Below the pieces are notes generated by a model. The model was not told where the DNA came from. It made no database searches and saw nothing but the letters and a program-made list of their open reading frames with translations. A stretch of DNA of 64,000 bases from positions 2,170,001-2,234,000 of the forward strand of contig CBDAPX010000001.1 of assembly GCA_965198725.1 (NCBI GenBank), written 5' to 3'. Positions 44,098 to 53,574 of the stretch are shown here, in pieces (the first letter of the stretch is position 1; each line of letters begins with the position of its first letter). The translations under genes were made by a program, and so were the position numbers. This DNA is from CBDAPX01 sp965198725. Its GTDB lineage: Bacteria > Pseudomonadota > Alphaproteobacteria > Rhodobacterales > Rhodobacteraceae.

Positions 44098-45984
44098 TCA
44101 GGCGCGCTTCTTTTCCGCTTCGCTCACACGGCTCAAGAGGGCCGTTTCCAAATCTTTGTCCAGCTTGCGCGCCAGGGCGATGTATTCCGGGTTGTCCTTG
44201 GCGGCCCGTTCCGGGTCCCAGACCTGCGTCAGTTCCCGCACGCTTTCCCGGTCGTGGTCGTAGAACGTGTGCTCGGCCTCGGCGGCTTCGTATTCGCTAA
44301 GACCAACATTTTCGAGGACATAGCGCCCGGCGCGGAGCGAGCTGTCAAACATCTCGCGCACAATGTCGTCTGCCCCGGCTTGGTATAGACGGTATACATG
44401 GGTCCGATCATAAGCCCGCGCGATGATATGCAGGTCCGGACGCGCTTTTCGTGCAAACTGCACCAGTTGCGTAACCTTCTCATGATCGTCCATCGCGGCC
44501 ACGAGAACGCGCGCATCTTTCAGCCCCGCCGCGTTCAACAGGTCACGGCGGGTCGGGTCGCCCAAGAACCCTTTATAGCCGAAGCGGCGCATCAGCTGGA
44601 TCGTTTCCATGTCGTGGTCCAGCACGATGGTTTTGTATCCGCTGGCCTGCACCAATCGGTTCACGATCTGACCAAACCGCCCGATCCCGGCGATGATTAC
44701 CGGACCGTCAGCATCGATTTCTTCGTCTGCTTCGACCTTTGGGCGGCTGTCCTGCATACGCTTGGACAGAAGGTCATAAATGATGAACAGGAGCGGCGTT
44801 ATCAGCATGGTCAGGGCGATCACGACCAACAGGGTTTCGCCCAAAGACGGTGAAATCACATTCTGCTGGCGAGAGAAAGACACAAGCACAAAGCCAAACT
44901 CCCCGGCCTGTGCAAGGCCCAGGGTAAAGAGCCACTGATCGCGCCCTTTGAGCTTAAAGAGCTTGCCGAGACAATAAAGGATCGTGCCTTTGATGATGAT
45001 CACCAACAGCGCAAGGCCCAAGAGATCGAGCGGTGCCGCAAACAGGCGGTGATAGTTTATGCCCGCGCCAACGGTGATGAAAAAGAGGCCCAACAGCAGC
45101 CCCTTGAAGGGTTCCAGATCGCTTTCCAACTCGTGCCGGAATTCGCTGTTGGCCAGAACAACGCCGGCCAAAAACGCACCCAGCGCCGGGGACAGTCCGA
45201 CCAGCGTCATCAAGAAGGAAATGCCAACCACGATCAGCAGGGCTAGCGCCGTGTACATCTCGCGCAGGCGCGAGGCGTGGATATACCGAAAGACTGGACG
45301 GGTCAGATAGATGCCGGCCAGAACCACAACCGCGACCACGCCAATGGTTACCAGAGTGACACCCCAGCCCGGCAACCCTTCGACCAGCGACAGCTCGACG
45401 CCGTGATGGCCGTCGCCGTGATGATCCGCGTCGCCGACGACAGAACCGTCAGACCCAAAATGGGCCATCGCCTCCATCGCGAGCAGCGGTAAAAAGGCGA
45501 GGATCGGAATAACGGCGATGTCTTGCGTTAGCAGGACAGAAAAAGCGGATCGGCCGCCGCCTGTCTGCATCAATCCCTTTTCGGACAGGGTTTGCAGCAC
45601 AATCGCGGTCGATGACAGTGACAGCGCCAGACCGATGGCCAGCGATTCTGACCATGTTTCACCAAGGGCCATCGCGGCGCCCATCAGGACCACGGTTGTT
45701 ACCGTCACCTGCAGGCCGCCCAGACCAACCAGCTTATGCCGCATATCCCATAGCGCGCGCGGGTCCAGTTCCAGACCAATCAGGAACAGCATCATCACCA
45801 CGCCAAATTCGGCAAAGTGCTGTAAGTCTTCGGTTTCGGCGCCGACAAGGCCCAGGATTGGGCCGATCATGATCCCAGCCGCCAGATATCCCAGTACCGA
45901 TCCCAACCCAAGGCGCGACGCCAATGGAACGGCAATCACTGCGGCGGCGAGGTATATCGAGGCTTGATAAAGAAATTCATCCAT
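44098..45984 (-). CDS. Monovalent cation:proton antiporter-2 (CPA2/KefB-like)
   Basis: 628 residues. About twelve membrane helices (1-390, starting 'EFLYQASIYLAAAVIAVPLASRLGLGSVLGYLAAGIMIGP') precede a TrkA-N Rossmann domain ('PVIIAGIGRFGQIVNRLVQASGYKTIVLDHD') and a charged tail. A His/Asp-rich loop ('DADHHGDGHHGVE', near residue 185) could bind metal. This is the KefB/KefC layout for glutathione-gated K+/H+ exchange, but gating by glutathione is not established here. Confidence 0.93.
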   Translation of the reverse strand: MDEFLYQASIYLAAAVIAVPLASRLGLGSVLGYLAAGIMIGPILGLVGAETEDLQHFAEFGVVMMLFLIGLELDPRALWDMRHKLVGLGGLQVTVTTVVLMGAAMALGETWSESLAIGLALSLSSTAIVLQTLSEKGLMQTGGGRSAFSVLLTQDIAVIPILAFLPLLAMEAMAHFGSDGSVVGDADHHGDGHHGVELSLVEGLPGWGVTLVTIGVVAVVVLAGIYLTRPVFRYIHASRLREMYTALALLIVVGISFLMTLVGLSPALGAFLAGVVLANSEFRHELESDLEPFKGLLLGLFFITVGAGINYHRLFAAPLDLLGLALLVIIIKGTILYCLGKLFKLKGRDQWLFTLGLAQAGEFGFVLVSFSRQQNVISPSLGETLLVVIALTMLITPLLFIIYDLLSKRMQDSRPKVEADEEIDADGPVIIAGIGRFGQIVNRLVQASGYKTIVLDHDMETIQLMRRFGYKGFLGDPTRRDLLNAAGLKDARVLVAAMDDHEKVTQLVQFARKARPDLHIIARAYDRTHVYRLYQAGADDIVREMFDSSLRAGRYVLENVGLSEYEAAEAEHTFYDHDRESVRELTQVWDPERAAKDNPEYIALARKLDKDLETALLSRVSEAEKKRA

Positions 45985-46090
45985 GCGTGGGTCAATCTAG
46001 TCCGAATGTATAGTCATTAGATAATCACCTGCCGTTTAACACAACCATACCCGTGGTCCCGATTGCCGCCGCCCAGCGTCAATTTGCGCA

Positions 46091-46546
46091 TCACGTGGGC
46101 AATGGCGCGTCGCGTTTCAGCTGATCCATCACGATCTGGCTGTGCACACGCGCCACGGCAGGATGTGGCAAAAGCGTTTCGTGCAGCAGGGTGTTCATCG
46201 CGGCAAGATCGGCACAGTACACGTGCAGCAGGTAATCGGCGTCACCGGTCATTGTCCAAGCGTCCACGATTTCCCGGCGGGTGGTGATCAGGCGGGAAAA
46301 GCTGGCCGATTGTTCGGGCCCATGGGTGGCCAGTTGTACCTGAACAAAGCCCTGTACGCTCAGCCCAACGCGCGTTGGGTCAAGGCGCGCTGTGTAACCT
46401 TGGATATATCCGTCGGCTTCCAATCGTTGACGGCGGCGTCCGGCCTGGCTGGGTGACAAATGCAGCAATTCGCCCAGCTGTTGCGACGTGAGTTGAGCGT
46501 TTTTCTGAAGGGCGTCCAGAAGACGGCAGTCGATATGGTCCAGCAT
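46091..46546 (-). CDS. Lrp/AsnC family transcriptional regulator
   Basis: 151 residues. N-terminal winged helix 'CRLLDALQKNAQLTSQQLGELLHLSPSQAGRRRQRLEADGYI' and a C-terminal RAM/ligand-binding domain ('IVDAWTMTGDADYLLHVYCADLAAMNTLLHETLL'). Probably senses an amino acid. No divergent amino-acid gene lies next to it, so its target is not indicated. Confidence 0.9.
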   Translation of the reverse strand: MLDHIDCRLLDALQKNAQLTSQQLGELLHLSPSQAGRRRQRLEADGYIQGYTARLDPTRVGLSVQGFVQVQLATHGPEQSASFSRLITTRREIVDAWTMTGDADYLLHVYCADLAAMNTLLHETLLPHPAVARVHSQIVMDQLKRDAPLPT

Positions 46547-46663
46547 GATGAACGGTATTCCAAAGCAGCGGGCGGGATGCGGGCATTATACATGTATCGG
46601 CCGCTCTGTGCGTCTCAATCGTTCAAAATCCCGAATATGCAGGGGCTTGGGAGGCGTTTGAGG

Positions 46664-49129
46664 TTATCCGCGCGGCATTTTGAGCGTCATGTTGCGCCCG
46701 TTCTTGTGATACCGCAATTCGCTTTCGCCAATGGCAACCACCCGTCCGCCATCGACGCGGTCGCCGATTTGCACTTTCTTGTACCGTCCGCTGGGCAACC
46801 GGACGAGCGCCCGGCGCGCGGACGGTGTGCCATAGACCCCGATCAGGTTGACCCGTTTGAGGTTGATGGCGTTGTCAATCGTGGCCTGACGCGCGACGGA
46901 CGCGCTGGACGGCGCCGCGGGTTTGACCGTTTTCGGTGCAATGGCCGCCACTGCGGCAGGAGCCGACGCGGCGGCTTTTTCGGCCCGTGCCACAAGGTCC
47001 TTGGGCCGCGCCAAAGGCACTTTCGAGGCTGACACTGCCTGTTCGGTGGGCGGACGGAAGGTGCGTTTCACCTCCTCGACCTCTTTTTCGGTCGTGGGGC
47101 GCAGTTGCGGGCGGATCGCGGCCAGTTCTTCGCGGTTCAGGCCGCCCAAGCGGGCACGTTCGCTTTGCTCGGAAAAGTCGGACGGGCGCGACTGTGGACG
47201 CATTGTTCCGATCTCTGCCTGCAGCACCTCGGTCTCTTCTGGGAGTTCCAGTCGCACAGGCGTCGGTGGTGGAACGACATCCGGGCGACCCAGATATACG
47301 CGGTGTCCATCCGGGCTAAGAGCGCCATCGACGGTCGGGCGCACAAGGCCCAATTCGTTCAAATCAAAGGCGATGCCAGCCGCCGCGGGCGAGGCGACAG
47401 CGGCCAGGACAATATCCGTTTCATAGCTGTCGACGGGTGCCAGGGCCACGGCATCAAAGACCGCGGTTTCGCCATCGATGGACGTGACATAGAAGTCGTC
47501 CAAAGCGCCGATGCCCGGTGACAACAGCGGCTCTGGCGCCTGCGGCCAAATCCCGGTTGCGGCGTATTGCGCTTCCAACTCGGCATCCGAAAGCTCGGCG
47601 TCTTCGACCTCTGGCAATGCCTCAACCGGTTCGCGCAACGCATCCAGCACCGCACCATCCGTATCCGTTAATTCCGGCGATTGCGGCAGAGAGGCCAGTT
47701 GCGCGTCGGTTCCAAAGCCAGAGCTGTCTTCTGCCGTTGGTGCCACGCCGAGTTCAGGCGGGAGAGTTACCGCCGTCTGGATAGGATCGGTTTCGGGGAC
47801 ATCAATCTCCGGTTCCGCCGCGAGATCCGTATCCTCCGGCACCGACAGGAAATAGGCCAATCCGTTGGGCAAAAAGAACGTGGCCCAAGCCGCGACGGCC
47901 GCCAGAAAAATCAACAGGATCGTTGTCAGGATCAAGCCAAGGTGGCGCGGTTTGCCACGAACGGCCGCCGTGCGTTCACCAAAGACAGTCAACCGTTGGG
48001 ATTCATCCTGAACCTCTGACACGAACGGGCCGGGTGCCGCGGTCACAGCCGGTTTTGCCAAACGTCTTTTCAGAAAAGCGCGCGCGCCCGATTTGGCAGG
48101 TGGTGCTGGGTCCGGTTCCGCGCGCGGTGCCCGCAGTGTCGCCGCAATAGCGGGATTTGGTAACTCCGGAACCGCTTCAATCGGTGCATCAGCCCGACCA
48201 CCGCTTGCGTCGATCGAGGCGGATGGTGCGATCTGTTCAGCAACCCAGGCATCGTCGGCGAGCGGAGCCTCCGCCGGCACCTCTTCGGGAAATTGGTCTG
48301 CCGGTTCGGGGGGAACGTCCGAGGCCGGTTCAGGCGCAACGTCTTCATGCGCGACAACCGGGTCGGCGTTGTCTGGTGCTGCGTCTTCCGTGCTTTGGGC
48401 GCGACGGCCGGCAAACCCAACAACCGGTGGCGTTTCTTCCGCGGGCTCTGGGGCGATGTCCGTTTCGGTCGTTTCATCCGCTTTCCGCGGCGACCGACGG
48501 CTTCCGAACACAGGCGCGGGCGGGATATCTTCCGCAACAGTTTCCGTGGGCTCTTCGGGTGGGGCCGTGGTTTCCGGTTCCCACTCTCCGGTGATCACAA
48601 CGGCGATGCCATCAGGTTCCACCGGGTCGTTGGGGGGCAAGATAAATTTAGCATGCGCCGTCATGCCAAAAAACGGTTCGCCCAGAAACGGCATATCGCC
48701 GGGGACGCTGACAAAGCTGACAGGGTTAAACCCGTGTTCTATTGCAAACCCTTCGGCTTCCATCAGGGTTTCGCGCGCCACGGCGGCGACATGTATCTCT
48801 TCGCCATCCGGGCAGGTGTCATAGACCAAATCGGCCACATCGTATGGCGTCGTTCCATCCAGCGCGTCGCGGACGATTTGATCCATCGCATCGGCCTCTG
48901 CGGGATCGATGGTCACGGTCAAGTACCGGATCTGATCGTTGGGCAGAATGAGCTTTGTGGCAATCGGATCGCTGGACAGCCCCTTTGCCCGTTCCAGCAA
49001 TTCGGCCATGGCCGCCGTCAGGTCGGGGCCCGCCGGGTCAACCTCACCCATGCTGCGCCAGCCGCCTGCACCCCGGTGCAGCAGCAAAATGCCGTCATAT
49101 GACAGCGAAAGCGCAAAGGACGGTTTCAT
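46664..49129 (-). CDS. Large bitopic protein with GspL/PilM-like N-terminus and PilP/GspC-like C-terminus
   Basis: 821 residues. The N-terminal ~165 ('LILPNDQIRYLTVTIDP', 'TTPYDVADLVYD', 'HVAAVARETLMEAEGFAIEHGFNPVSF') read like the actin-like domain of GspL/PilM. A Pro/Glu/Ala-rich linker (about 165-390) leads to one membrane helix near 397-420 ('LGLILTTILLIFLAAVAA'). A second disordered acidic region follows, and the last ~75 residues ('NLIGVYGTPSARRALVRLPS', 'KVQIGDRVDGGRVVAIGESEL') resemble the HR domain of PilP/GspC. Databases may name relatives 'translation initiation factor 2', which nothing here supports. No pilus or secretion genes are nearby. Domain assignments are by eye. Confidence 0.55.
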   Translation of the reverse strand: MKPSFALSLSYDGILLLHRGAGGWRSMGEVDPAGPDLTAAMAELLERAKGLSSDPIATKLILPNDQIRYLTVTIDPAEADAMDQIVRDALDGTTPYDVADLVYDTCPDGEEIHVAAVARETLMEAEGFAIEHGFNPVSFVSVPGDMPFLGEPFFGMTAHAKFILPPNDPVEPDGIAVVITGEWEPETTAPPEEPTETVAEDIPPAPVFGSRRSPRKADETTETDIAPEPAEETPPVVGFAGRRAQSTEDAAPDNADPVVAHEDVAPEPASDVPPEPADQFPEEVPAEAPLADDAWVAEQIAPSASIDASGGRADAPIEAVPELPNPAIAATLRAPRAEPDPAPPAKSGARAFLKRRLAKPAVTAAPGPFVSEVQDESQRLTVFGERTAAVRGKPRHLGLILTTILLIFLAAVAAWATFFLPNGLAYFLSVPEDTDLAAEPEIDVPETDPIQTAVTLPPELGVAPTAEDSSGFGTDAQLASLPQSPELTDTDGAVLDALREPVEALPEVEDAELSDAELEAQYAATGIWPQAPEPLLSPGIGALDDFYVTSIDGETAVFDAVALAPVDSYETDIVLAAVASPAAAGIAFDLNELGLVRPTVDGALSPDGHRVYLGRPDVVPPPTPVRLELPEETEVLQAEIGTMRPQSRPSDFSEQSERARLGGLNREELAAIRPQLRPTTEKEVEEVKRTFRPPTEQAVSASKVPLARPKDLVARAEKAAASAPAAVAAIAPKTVKPAAPSSASVARQATIDNAINLKRVNLIGVYGTPSARRALVRLPSGRYKKVQIGDRVDGGRVVAIGESELRYHKNGRNMTLKMPRG

Positions 49130-49287
49130 CGATCCTATCTTTCCTACGCCTGCCAGTGTCTTTGCCTATGCTCTTGGATGCAGACACTAGAACAGCATCT
49201 TGGTTAGGAAAAGGAAAACAGCACATTTGTGGCTTGTTCTGATCCGGAGCCCTGCGCAAAATTGAACCAGATTGAAGGAGAATTGTC

Positions 49288-49992
49288 GTGAACCCTCTAA
49301 AAACATATGTTTTTTCTGCGCTATTGATCGGCGCTCTGGCACCGGGGCTGTCGATGGCAGAAGAAACCACTGCCAAAATAACAGTGACAGGGCAGGGCCG
49401 CGTCGAAACAGTGCCAGATATGGCGACAATTACATTGGGTGTGACGCAAGATGCCAAGGCGGCCAGCGACGCGATGCGCGCAACGTCCGAGGCGATGGGA
49501 CAGGCTTTGGACAGTTTGACAGCCTTGGGTGTCGAAGAGCGTGATATTCAGACCAGCAACATTTCGCTCAACCCGGTCTGGACGGGGAACTACAACGACG
49601 GCGACCGGCGGATCACCGGTTATTTGGCCAGCAACACCGTGCGCGTTCGGGTGCGTGATCTGGATGCGTTGGGCGAGCTGATGGACGCCGTCATTCAGGA
49701 TGGGGCCAACGCGTTTCAGGGTCTGAGTTTCGGGGTCGCCGACCCACAGCCTTTGCAAGATGAGGCGCGCAAAAACGCAGTGTCCGAGGCAATGCGCAAG
49801 GCCCAGATCATGGCAGAGGCTGCCGGTCTGACGCTCGGTTCGGTGCGGTCGATGTCCGAAGCGGGCAACACCGCACCGCGTCCCGTCATGATGGAAATGG
49901 CCGCTGCAAGGTCATCGGACGCGGTGCCGGTCGCCGCAGGCGAAGTTTCGCTGTCGGCGACCGTCACAATGGTATTTGAACTGACCGATTAG
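49288..49992 (+). CDS. SIMPL-domain (DUF541) periplasmic protein
   Basis: 234 residues from GTG 49288, preceded by gaaggaga. Signal peptide 'NPLKTYVFSALLIGALAPGLSMA', then the SIMPL/BP26-like pattern 'ITVTGQGRVETVPDMATITLGVTQDAKAASDAMRAT', 'RDIQTSNISLNPVW', 'ITGYLASNTVRVRVRDLDALGELMDAVIQDGANAFQGLSFGV'. These proteins form oligomeric rings in the periplasm; the role is not known. Divergent from the 821-residue gene across 158 bases; its 3' end overlaps metY by 4 bases. Confidence 0.9.
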   Translation: MNPLKTYVFSALLIGALAPGLSMAEETTAKITVTGQGRVETVPDMATITLGVTQDAKAASDAMRATSEAMGQALDSLTALGVEERDIQTSNISLNPVWTGNYNDGDRRITGYLASNTVRVRVRDLDALGELMDAVIQDGANAFQGLSFGVADPQPLQDEARKNAVSEAMRKAQIMAEAAGLTLGSVRSMSEAGNTAPRPVMMEMAAARSSDAVPVAAGEVSLSATVTMVFELTD

Positions 49993-51278
49993 GACGCGGC
50001 GTGCAGGGCCCGGTCCAGATCGGCAATCAGGTCATCTGCATCCTCGATCCCGATGGACACGCGCACGACGCCTTGGCCTGCGCCTGCGGCTTCTTGCTGT
50101 TCTGGGGTCAGCTGACGGTGCGTGGTGGATGCCGAATGAATGATCAAGGACCGCGCATCGCCCAGGTTTGCCACGTGGCTGAAAATCTCCAGCGCGTTCA
50201 CAAGCTTTACACAGGCGTCATAGCCGCCCTTGACTGCGAAGGTGAAAAGACCCCCGGCACCGCGTGGGCAGATGCTTTTCACCCGCTTGAAATATGGTGA
50301 GGATTTTAGCCCCGCATAGGTGACGTATTCCACGCGTGGGTCTTTTTCGAGCCATGTCGCAATCTTTTCTGCGTTTTCAACATGACGCTGCATCCGCAAA
50401 GACAGGGTCTCGATCCCCATCAATGTGTAATGCGCCGCCTGCGGGTTCATGGTCATGCCAAGGTCCCGCAAACCGATTGCGATGCCATGGAACGTATAGG
50501 CGAGCGGGCCGAAAGTCTCATGGAAACGCAAGCCGTGATAGGCAGGTTCAGGCTGGCTGAGCGACGGGAACTTGTCGCTGGCGGACCAGTCAAACTTGCC
50601 GCTGTCCACAACACACCCGCCGGTGACGGTGCCGTTGCCGGTCAGATACTTCGTGGTCGAATGCACCACCAGCGTCGCGCCATGTTCGATGGGTCGGCAT
50701 AGGTAAGGCGTCGCAGATGTGTTATCGACGATCAACGGTAGGCCAGCATTGTCCGACACTTTGCTGATGGCATCGAGGTCGGTGATATAGCCGCCCGGGT
50801 TGGCGATGGATTCGCAAAAGACGGCGCGCGTGTTTTCGTCAATCGCGTCGCGGACCGCATCGAGATCGTCAAAATCGACAAACTTGGCTTCCCAGCCGAA
50901 CCGTTTGATTGTCTGGCTGAATTGCGTGACGGTCCCGCCATATAGGCGGGTAGAGGCCACCACGTTGCAGCCGGGCTGCATCAGCGGGAAAAGCGCCATG
51001 ATCTGCGCCGCGTGCCCGGACGAGCAGCAAACCGCGCCAACCCCACCCTCCAAGGTTGCCACGCGTTCCTGCAACACGGCAACTGTCGGATTGGTCAGGC
51101 GGGAATAGATGTACCCCACTTCCTGCAGGTTGAACAAAGCTGCCGCGTGTTCGGCATCGCGAAAGACATAGGCCGTCGTCTGGTAAATCGGCGTCTGCCG
51201 GGCGCCTGTGGCCGGATCGGGCCGGGCCCCGGCGTGAATTTGCAGCGTGTCAAACCCGTAGGTCGGTCCATCGGTCAT
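49989..51278 (-). CDS. metY: O-acetylhomoserine sulfhydrylase (MetY-type)
   Basis: 429 residues of the Cys/Met PLP-dependent family: 'YGFDTLQIHAGARPDPATGARQTPIYQTTAYVF' is the typical start, and the PLP lysine lies in 'LVVHSTTKYLTGNG'. The length and the long N-terminus favour O-acetylhomoserine (thiol)-lyase over cystathionine synthase. It makes homocysteine from O-acetylhomoserine and sulfide. I looked for a SAM riboswitch in the ~95 bases upstream and did not recognise one. Confidence 0.92.
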   Translation of the reverse strand: MTDGPTYGFDTLQIHAGARPDPATGARQTPIYQTTAYVFRDAEHAAALFNLQEVGYIYSRLTNPTVAVLQERVATLEGGVGAVCCSSGHAAQIMALFPLMQPGCNVVASTRLYGGTVTQFSQTIKRFGWEAKFVDFDDLDAVRDAIDENTRAVFCESIANPGGYITDLDAISKVSDNAGLPLIVDNTSATPYLCRPIEHGATLVVHSTTKYLTGNGTVTGGCVVDSGKFDWSASDKFPSLSQPEPAYHGLRFHETFGPLAYTFHGIAIGLRDLGMTMNPQAAHYTLMGIETLSLRMQRHVENAEKIATWLEKDPRVEYVTYAGLKSSPYFKRVKSICPRGAGGLFTFAVKGGYDACVKLVNALEIFSHVANLGDARSLIIHSASTTHRQLTPEQQEAAGAGQGVVRVSIGIEDADDLIADLDRALHAAS

Positions 51279-51373
51279 GGCTTACTCCACCGTTGTCTGT
51301 TGTGAGACAGGCTTAAGAGACCGATGCATTTTTGACAATGGTGATACGCGGATGAAACGGGCTGATCCGCGGG

Positions 51374-52366
51374 TCAGCGCATCCAGAAACCGTTGGACTT
51401 GATCCGGTTGCGAATGGCCTGTTCCTTGCGCGGCAGGTTGTCCTGATCAAAAAGCGCGCGCACCTTTTGTCCGCGCTTTTGATAGACCATGCGCAACATC
51501 GGCTCATAGCCTTTCAACACCTTCTTGATCTTGTTGGGTGCTGTCACGGTTTCCAGCGTTTCGATCACGAATTGAGGCTCACGCGCGTAAAGCAGCGGCA
51601 TCAGTCGGTAATGACAGCTGACCGGGCCGTCCAGATATCCCGTTGGCAAGGCATCGCGCCCACCGCCCAAAGTGTGAATGACCAAAGGCAGCGCAATTTG
51701 ATCCAGCCATGGATCAAGGCTCTGACACACCAGCTCTTTTGGCGGGTCATCGCGGATATCTTGCGCGTATTTCAGGAACAGGTCGCCAAACACGCGCGGG
51801 CAGCGATAGTAAAAGAACCCGGCGTTGAAATAGAGATAGCGCCGCCAGTATTCGTCAGGAAAGTCGGGATTCAGGCTGTTTTCAAAATCCAGCCCGAATT
51901 TGTCATACAGCGACCGCCAGATGGCGGTGTAACCCGGGCCGTAAAGCTCGATCTGGGGCCACGTCCCTTCACAGCGCCGCGACGCGCTGGGCCGATCGAA
52001 ATCAAATGGAACAGAGGTAATGTCCCCGGTGATCAGCGTATCCGTGTCAAAAAAGACAAAGGGTTCGTTTTCCGGCAATGCGCTCAGCGCTTCGATCTTG
52101 TTCCCAAAGGGGTAACTCTGGCCAAAAACCTTGCTTTCAAAAGGCAACAACGTAACATCCAGCCGCTCGAACGCATCCAGTATGTCCTGCGATTTGATCT
52201 GAGGGTCGTGCGTCCACAACGGACCGGGTTGTGGAACGGCGACAAAAACCTTGCCCGAAAAATCAGGTGAAGCATGTCGCAGTGAAGCCGCGAACAATAC
52301 AGCTTCGTATTGCAGTCGACCAGACTGGCCGACGACCATGATGTTGAACGGTTTGCAGTTCTTCAC
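51374..52366 (-). CDS. Glycosyltransferase-like protein (GT-A fold, putative)
   Basis: 330 residues from GTG 52366 ('KNCKPFNIMVVGQSGRLQYEAVLFAASLR'); a downstream ATG at 52339 or an upstream extension to 52447 are alternatives. 'EPFVFFDTDTLITGDI' looks like the DxD metal motif of nucleotide-sugar transferases, with 'YLYFNAGFFYYRCPRVFGDLFLKY' and 'LDQIALPLVIHTLGGG' fitting GT8-like folds. Donor and acceptor are unknown. No sugar-pathway genes are adjacent. Confidence 0.6.
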   Translation of the reverse strand: MKNCKPFNIMVVGQSGRLQYEAVLFAASLRHASPDFSGKVFVAVPQPGPLWTHDPQIKSQDILDAFERLDVTLLPFESKVFGQSYPFGNKIEALSALPENEPFVFFDTDTLITGDITSVPFDFDRPSASRRCEGTWPQIELYGPGYTAIWRSLYDKFGLDFENSLNPDFPDEYWRRYLYFNAGFFYYRCPRVFGDLFLKYAQDIRDDPPKELVCQSLDPWLDQIALPLVIHTLGGGRDALPTGYLDGPVSCHYRLMPLLYAREPQFVIETLETVTAPNKIKKVLKGYEPMLRMVYQKRGQKVRALFDQDNLPRKEQAIRNRIKSNGFWMR

Positions 52367-52532
52367 AACGCTAATCACTACTCTTTTTGATGCTTTACGC
52401 CGAAAAGCGGGTGCACCGTTTGCCGTCACTATAGGTGCAGCCGCCATAACGAAAAAGCTGCGAATTCAAATTCCGCTTACGTTCTTGTTCGTGAATGTTT
52501 AATCGCTGGTAAAAGTCGCAGACTTTCCAGGA

Positions 52533-53450
52533 TTATGGCCAATCTGCAAAAGAAATGGCGTTTTTTTCCTGCGGATCGTTCTGTTTATCGCGCATATGTT
52601 TGCGGTATCGACCCGGCGCCTTGCCGGTAATGGTTTTGAAGAACCGGTTGAATTGCCCCGGCGTTTTGAACCCCAAAAAGGCCGATATCTGGTCCACGGT
52701 CAGTGTAGAACGCGTAAGCAAGGACTCGGCTTCGAAAACTGTGCGTTCGTGAATGAGGCGGAGCGGCGGTTTGTGCAAAACACGAGTGCAGATATCGTGC
52801 AGTCGATCCGTGGTCATGCCCAAGGCATCGGCGTGTTCCGCGACGCGCCACCTGTCACGAAAATGCAGCTCCAGCAGTTGTCGAAACTGTTGCAATATCC
52901 GGGATGCGGCGGGAGTCGGGTCCTGGATTTCCGCCGCTTGCATGGCATGCCGCCACAAAATTACAAACAGCACCCGAAGTTGCGCTTCAATTACCAGCTC
53001 AACGCCGATGTTGTTTTTCTGGTGTTCCCGCAAGGTCAGATCAAAAGCCCGAACCACGTCCATCAACGTTTCGTTGTCCTTCGCCAAGGGTAGCGCTACG
53101 CGTCCAAACGCCATCGCGCGAATTTCTGCGGCTTCGGGTTTGCGACCCAACGCATTGGCCAATCCCAATTCGCCCAACGTCAAAATCGCGCATGATGATC
53201 CGGCGCGGATGCGCATGCGGTCGGTATCATCCCAAGGTTGCCATATCAAAATCGGCGGCTCGTAAGGTGTCGTCGATGTTTCGTCTTCGAGCGTTATTTG
53301 TCCCGCTTGCAAAAAGACGACGCGCCATATCCGATCCTGCTCTGCACTTGACCGTCCGATCACACGGTCCTGCAAACCACCGCGTATCAACTCTGCATGA
53401 TAGAGCGGAGCGCGTGACGGAAAGCGATCAGGGTGCAGGTTAGTGGCCAT
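52533..53450 (-). CDS. AraC-family transcriptional regulator
   Basis: 305 residues from ATG 53450 ('MATNLHPDRFPSRAPLYHAEL'); the frame is open to 53618 but that part looks non-coding. An N-terminal sensing domain is followed by the double helix-turn-helix at the C-terminus ('WRVAEHADALGMTTDRLHDICTRVLHKPPLRLIHERTVFEAESLLTRSTLTVDQISAFLGFKTPGQFNRFFKTITG'). It is divergent from the aldehyde dehydrogenase gene across 124 bases and probably controlled it. Confidence 0.88.
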   Translation of the reverse strand: MATNLHPDRFPSRAPLYHAELIRGGLQDRVIGRSSAEQDRIWRVVFLQAGQITLEDETSTTPYEPPILIWQPWDDTDRMRIRAGSSCAILTLGELGLANALGRKPEAAEIRAMAFGRVALPLAKDNETLMDVVRAFDLTLREHQKNNIGVELVIEAQLRVLFVILWRHAMQAAEIQDPTPAASRILQQFRQLLELHFRDRWRVAEHADALGMTTDRLHDICTRVLHKPPLRLIHERTVFEAESLLTRSTLTVDQISAFLGFKTPGQFNRFFKTITGKAPGRYRKHMRDKQNDPQEKNAISFADWP

Positions 53451-53574
53451 AAAAACCCGTATAATGATAATACAATGCCGTTTTTTCATATTTTCAGGGT
53501 CAGCGCGACCCTGTTTCTTAACAATGTCGGTAGAGGACGTGTGAATGACACCATGACCGGCGGGGGGAGATTTC

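Noticed and set aside
51279..51373. Possible SAM riboswitch upstream of metY
   Set aside because: SAM-II elements occur before metY in alphaproteobacteria, but I could not find the expected stems or pseudoknot pairing in these ~95 bases.
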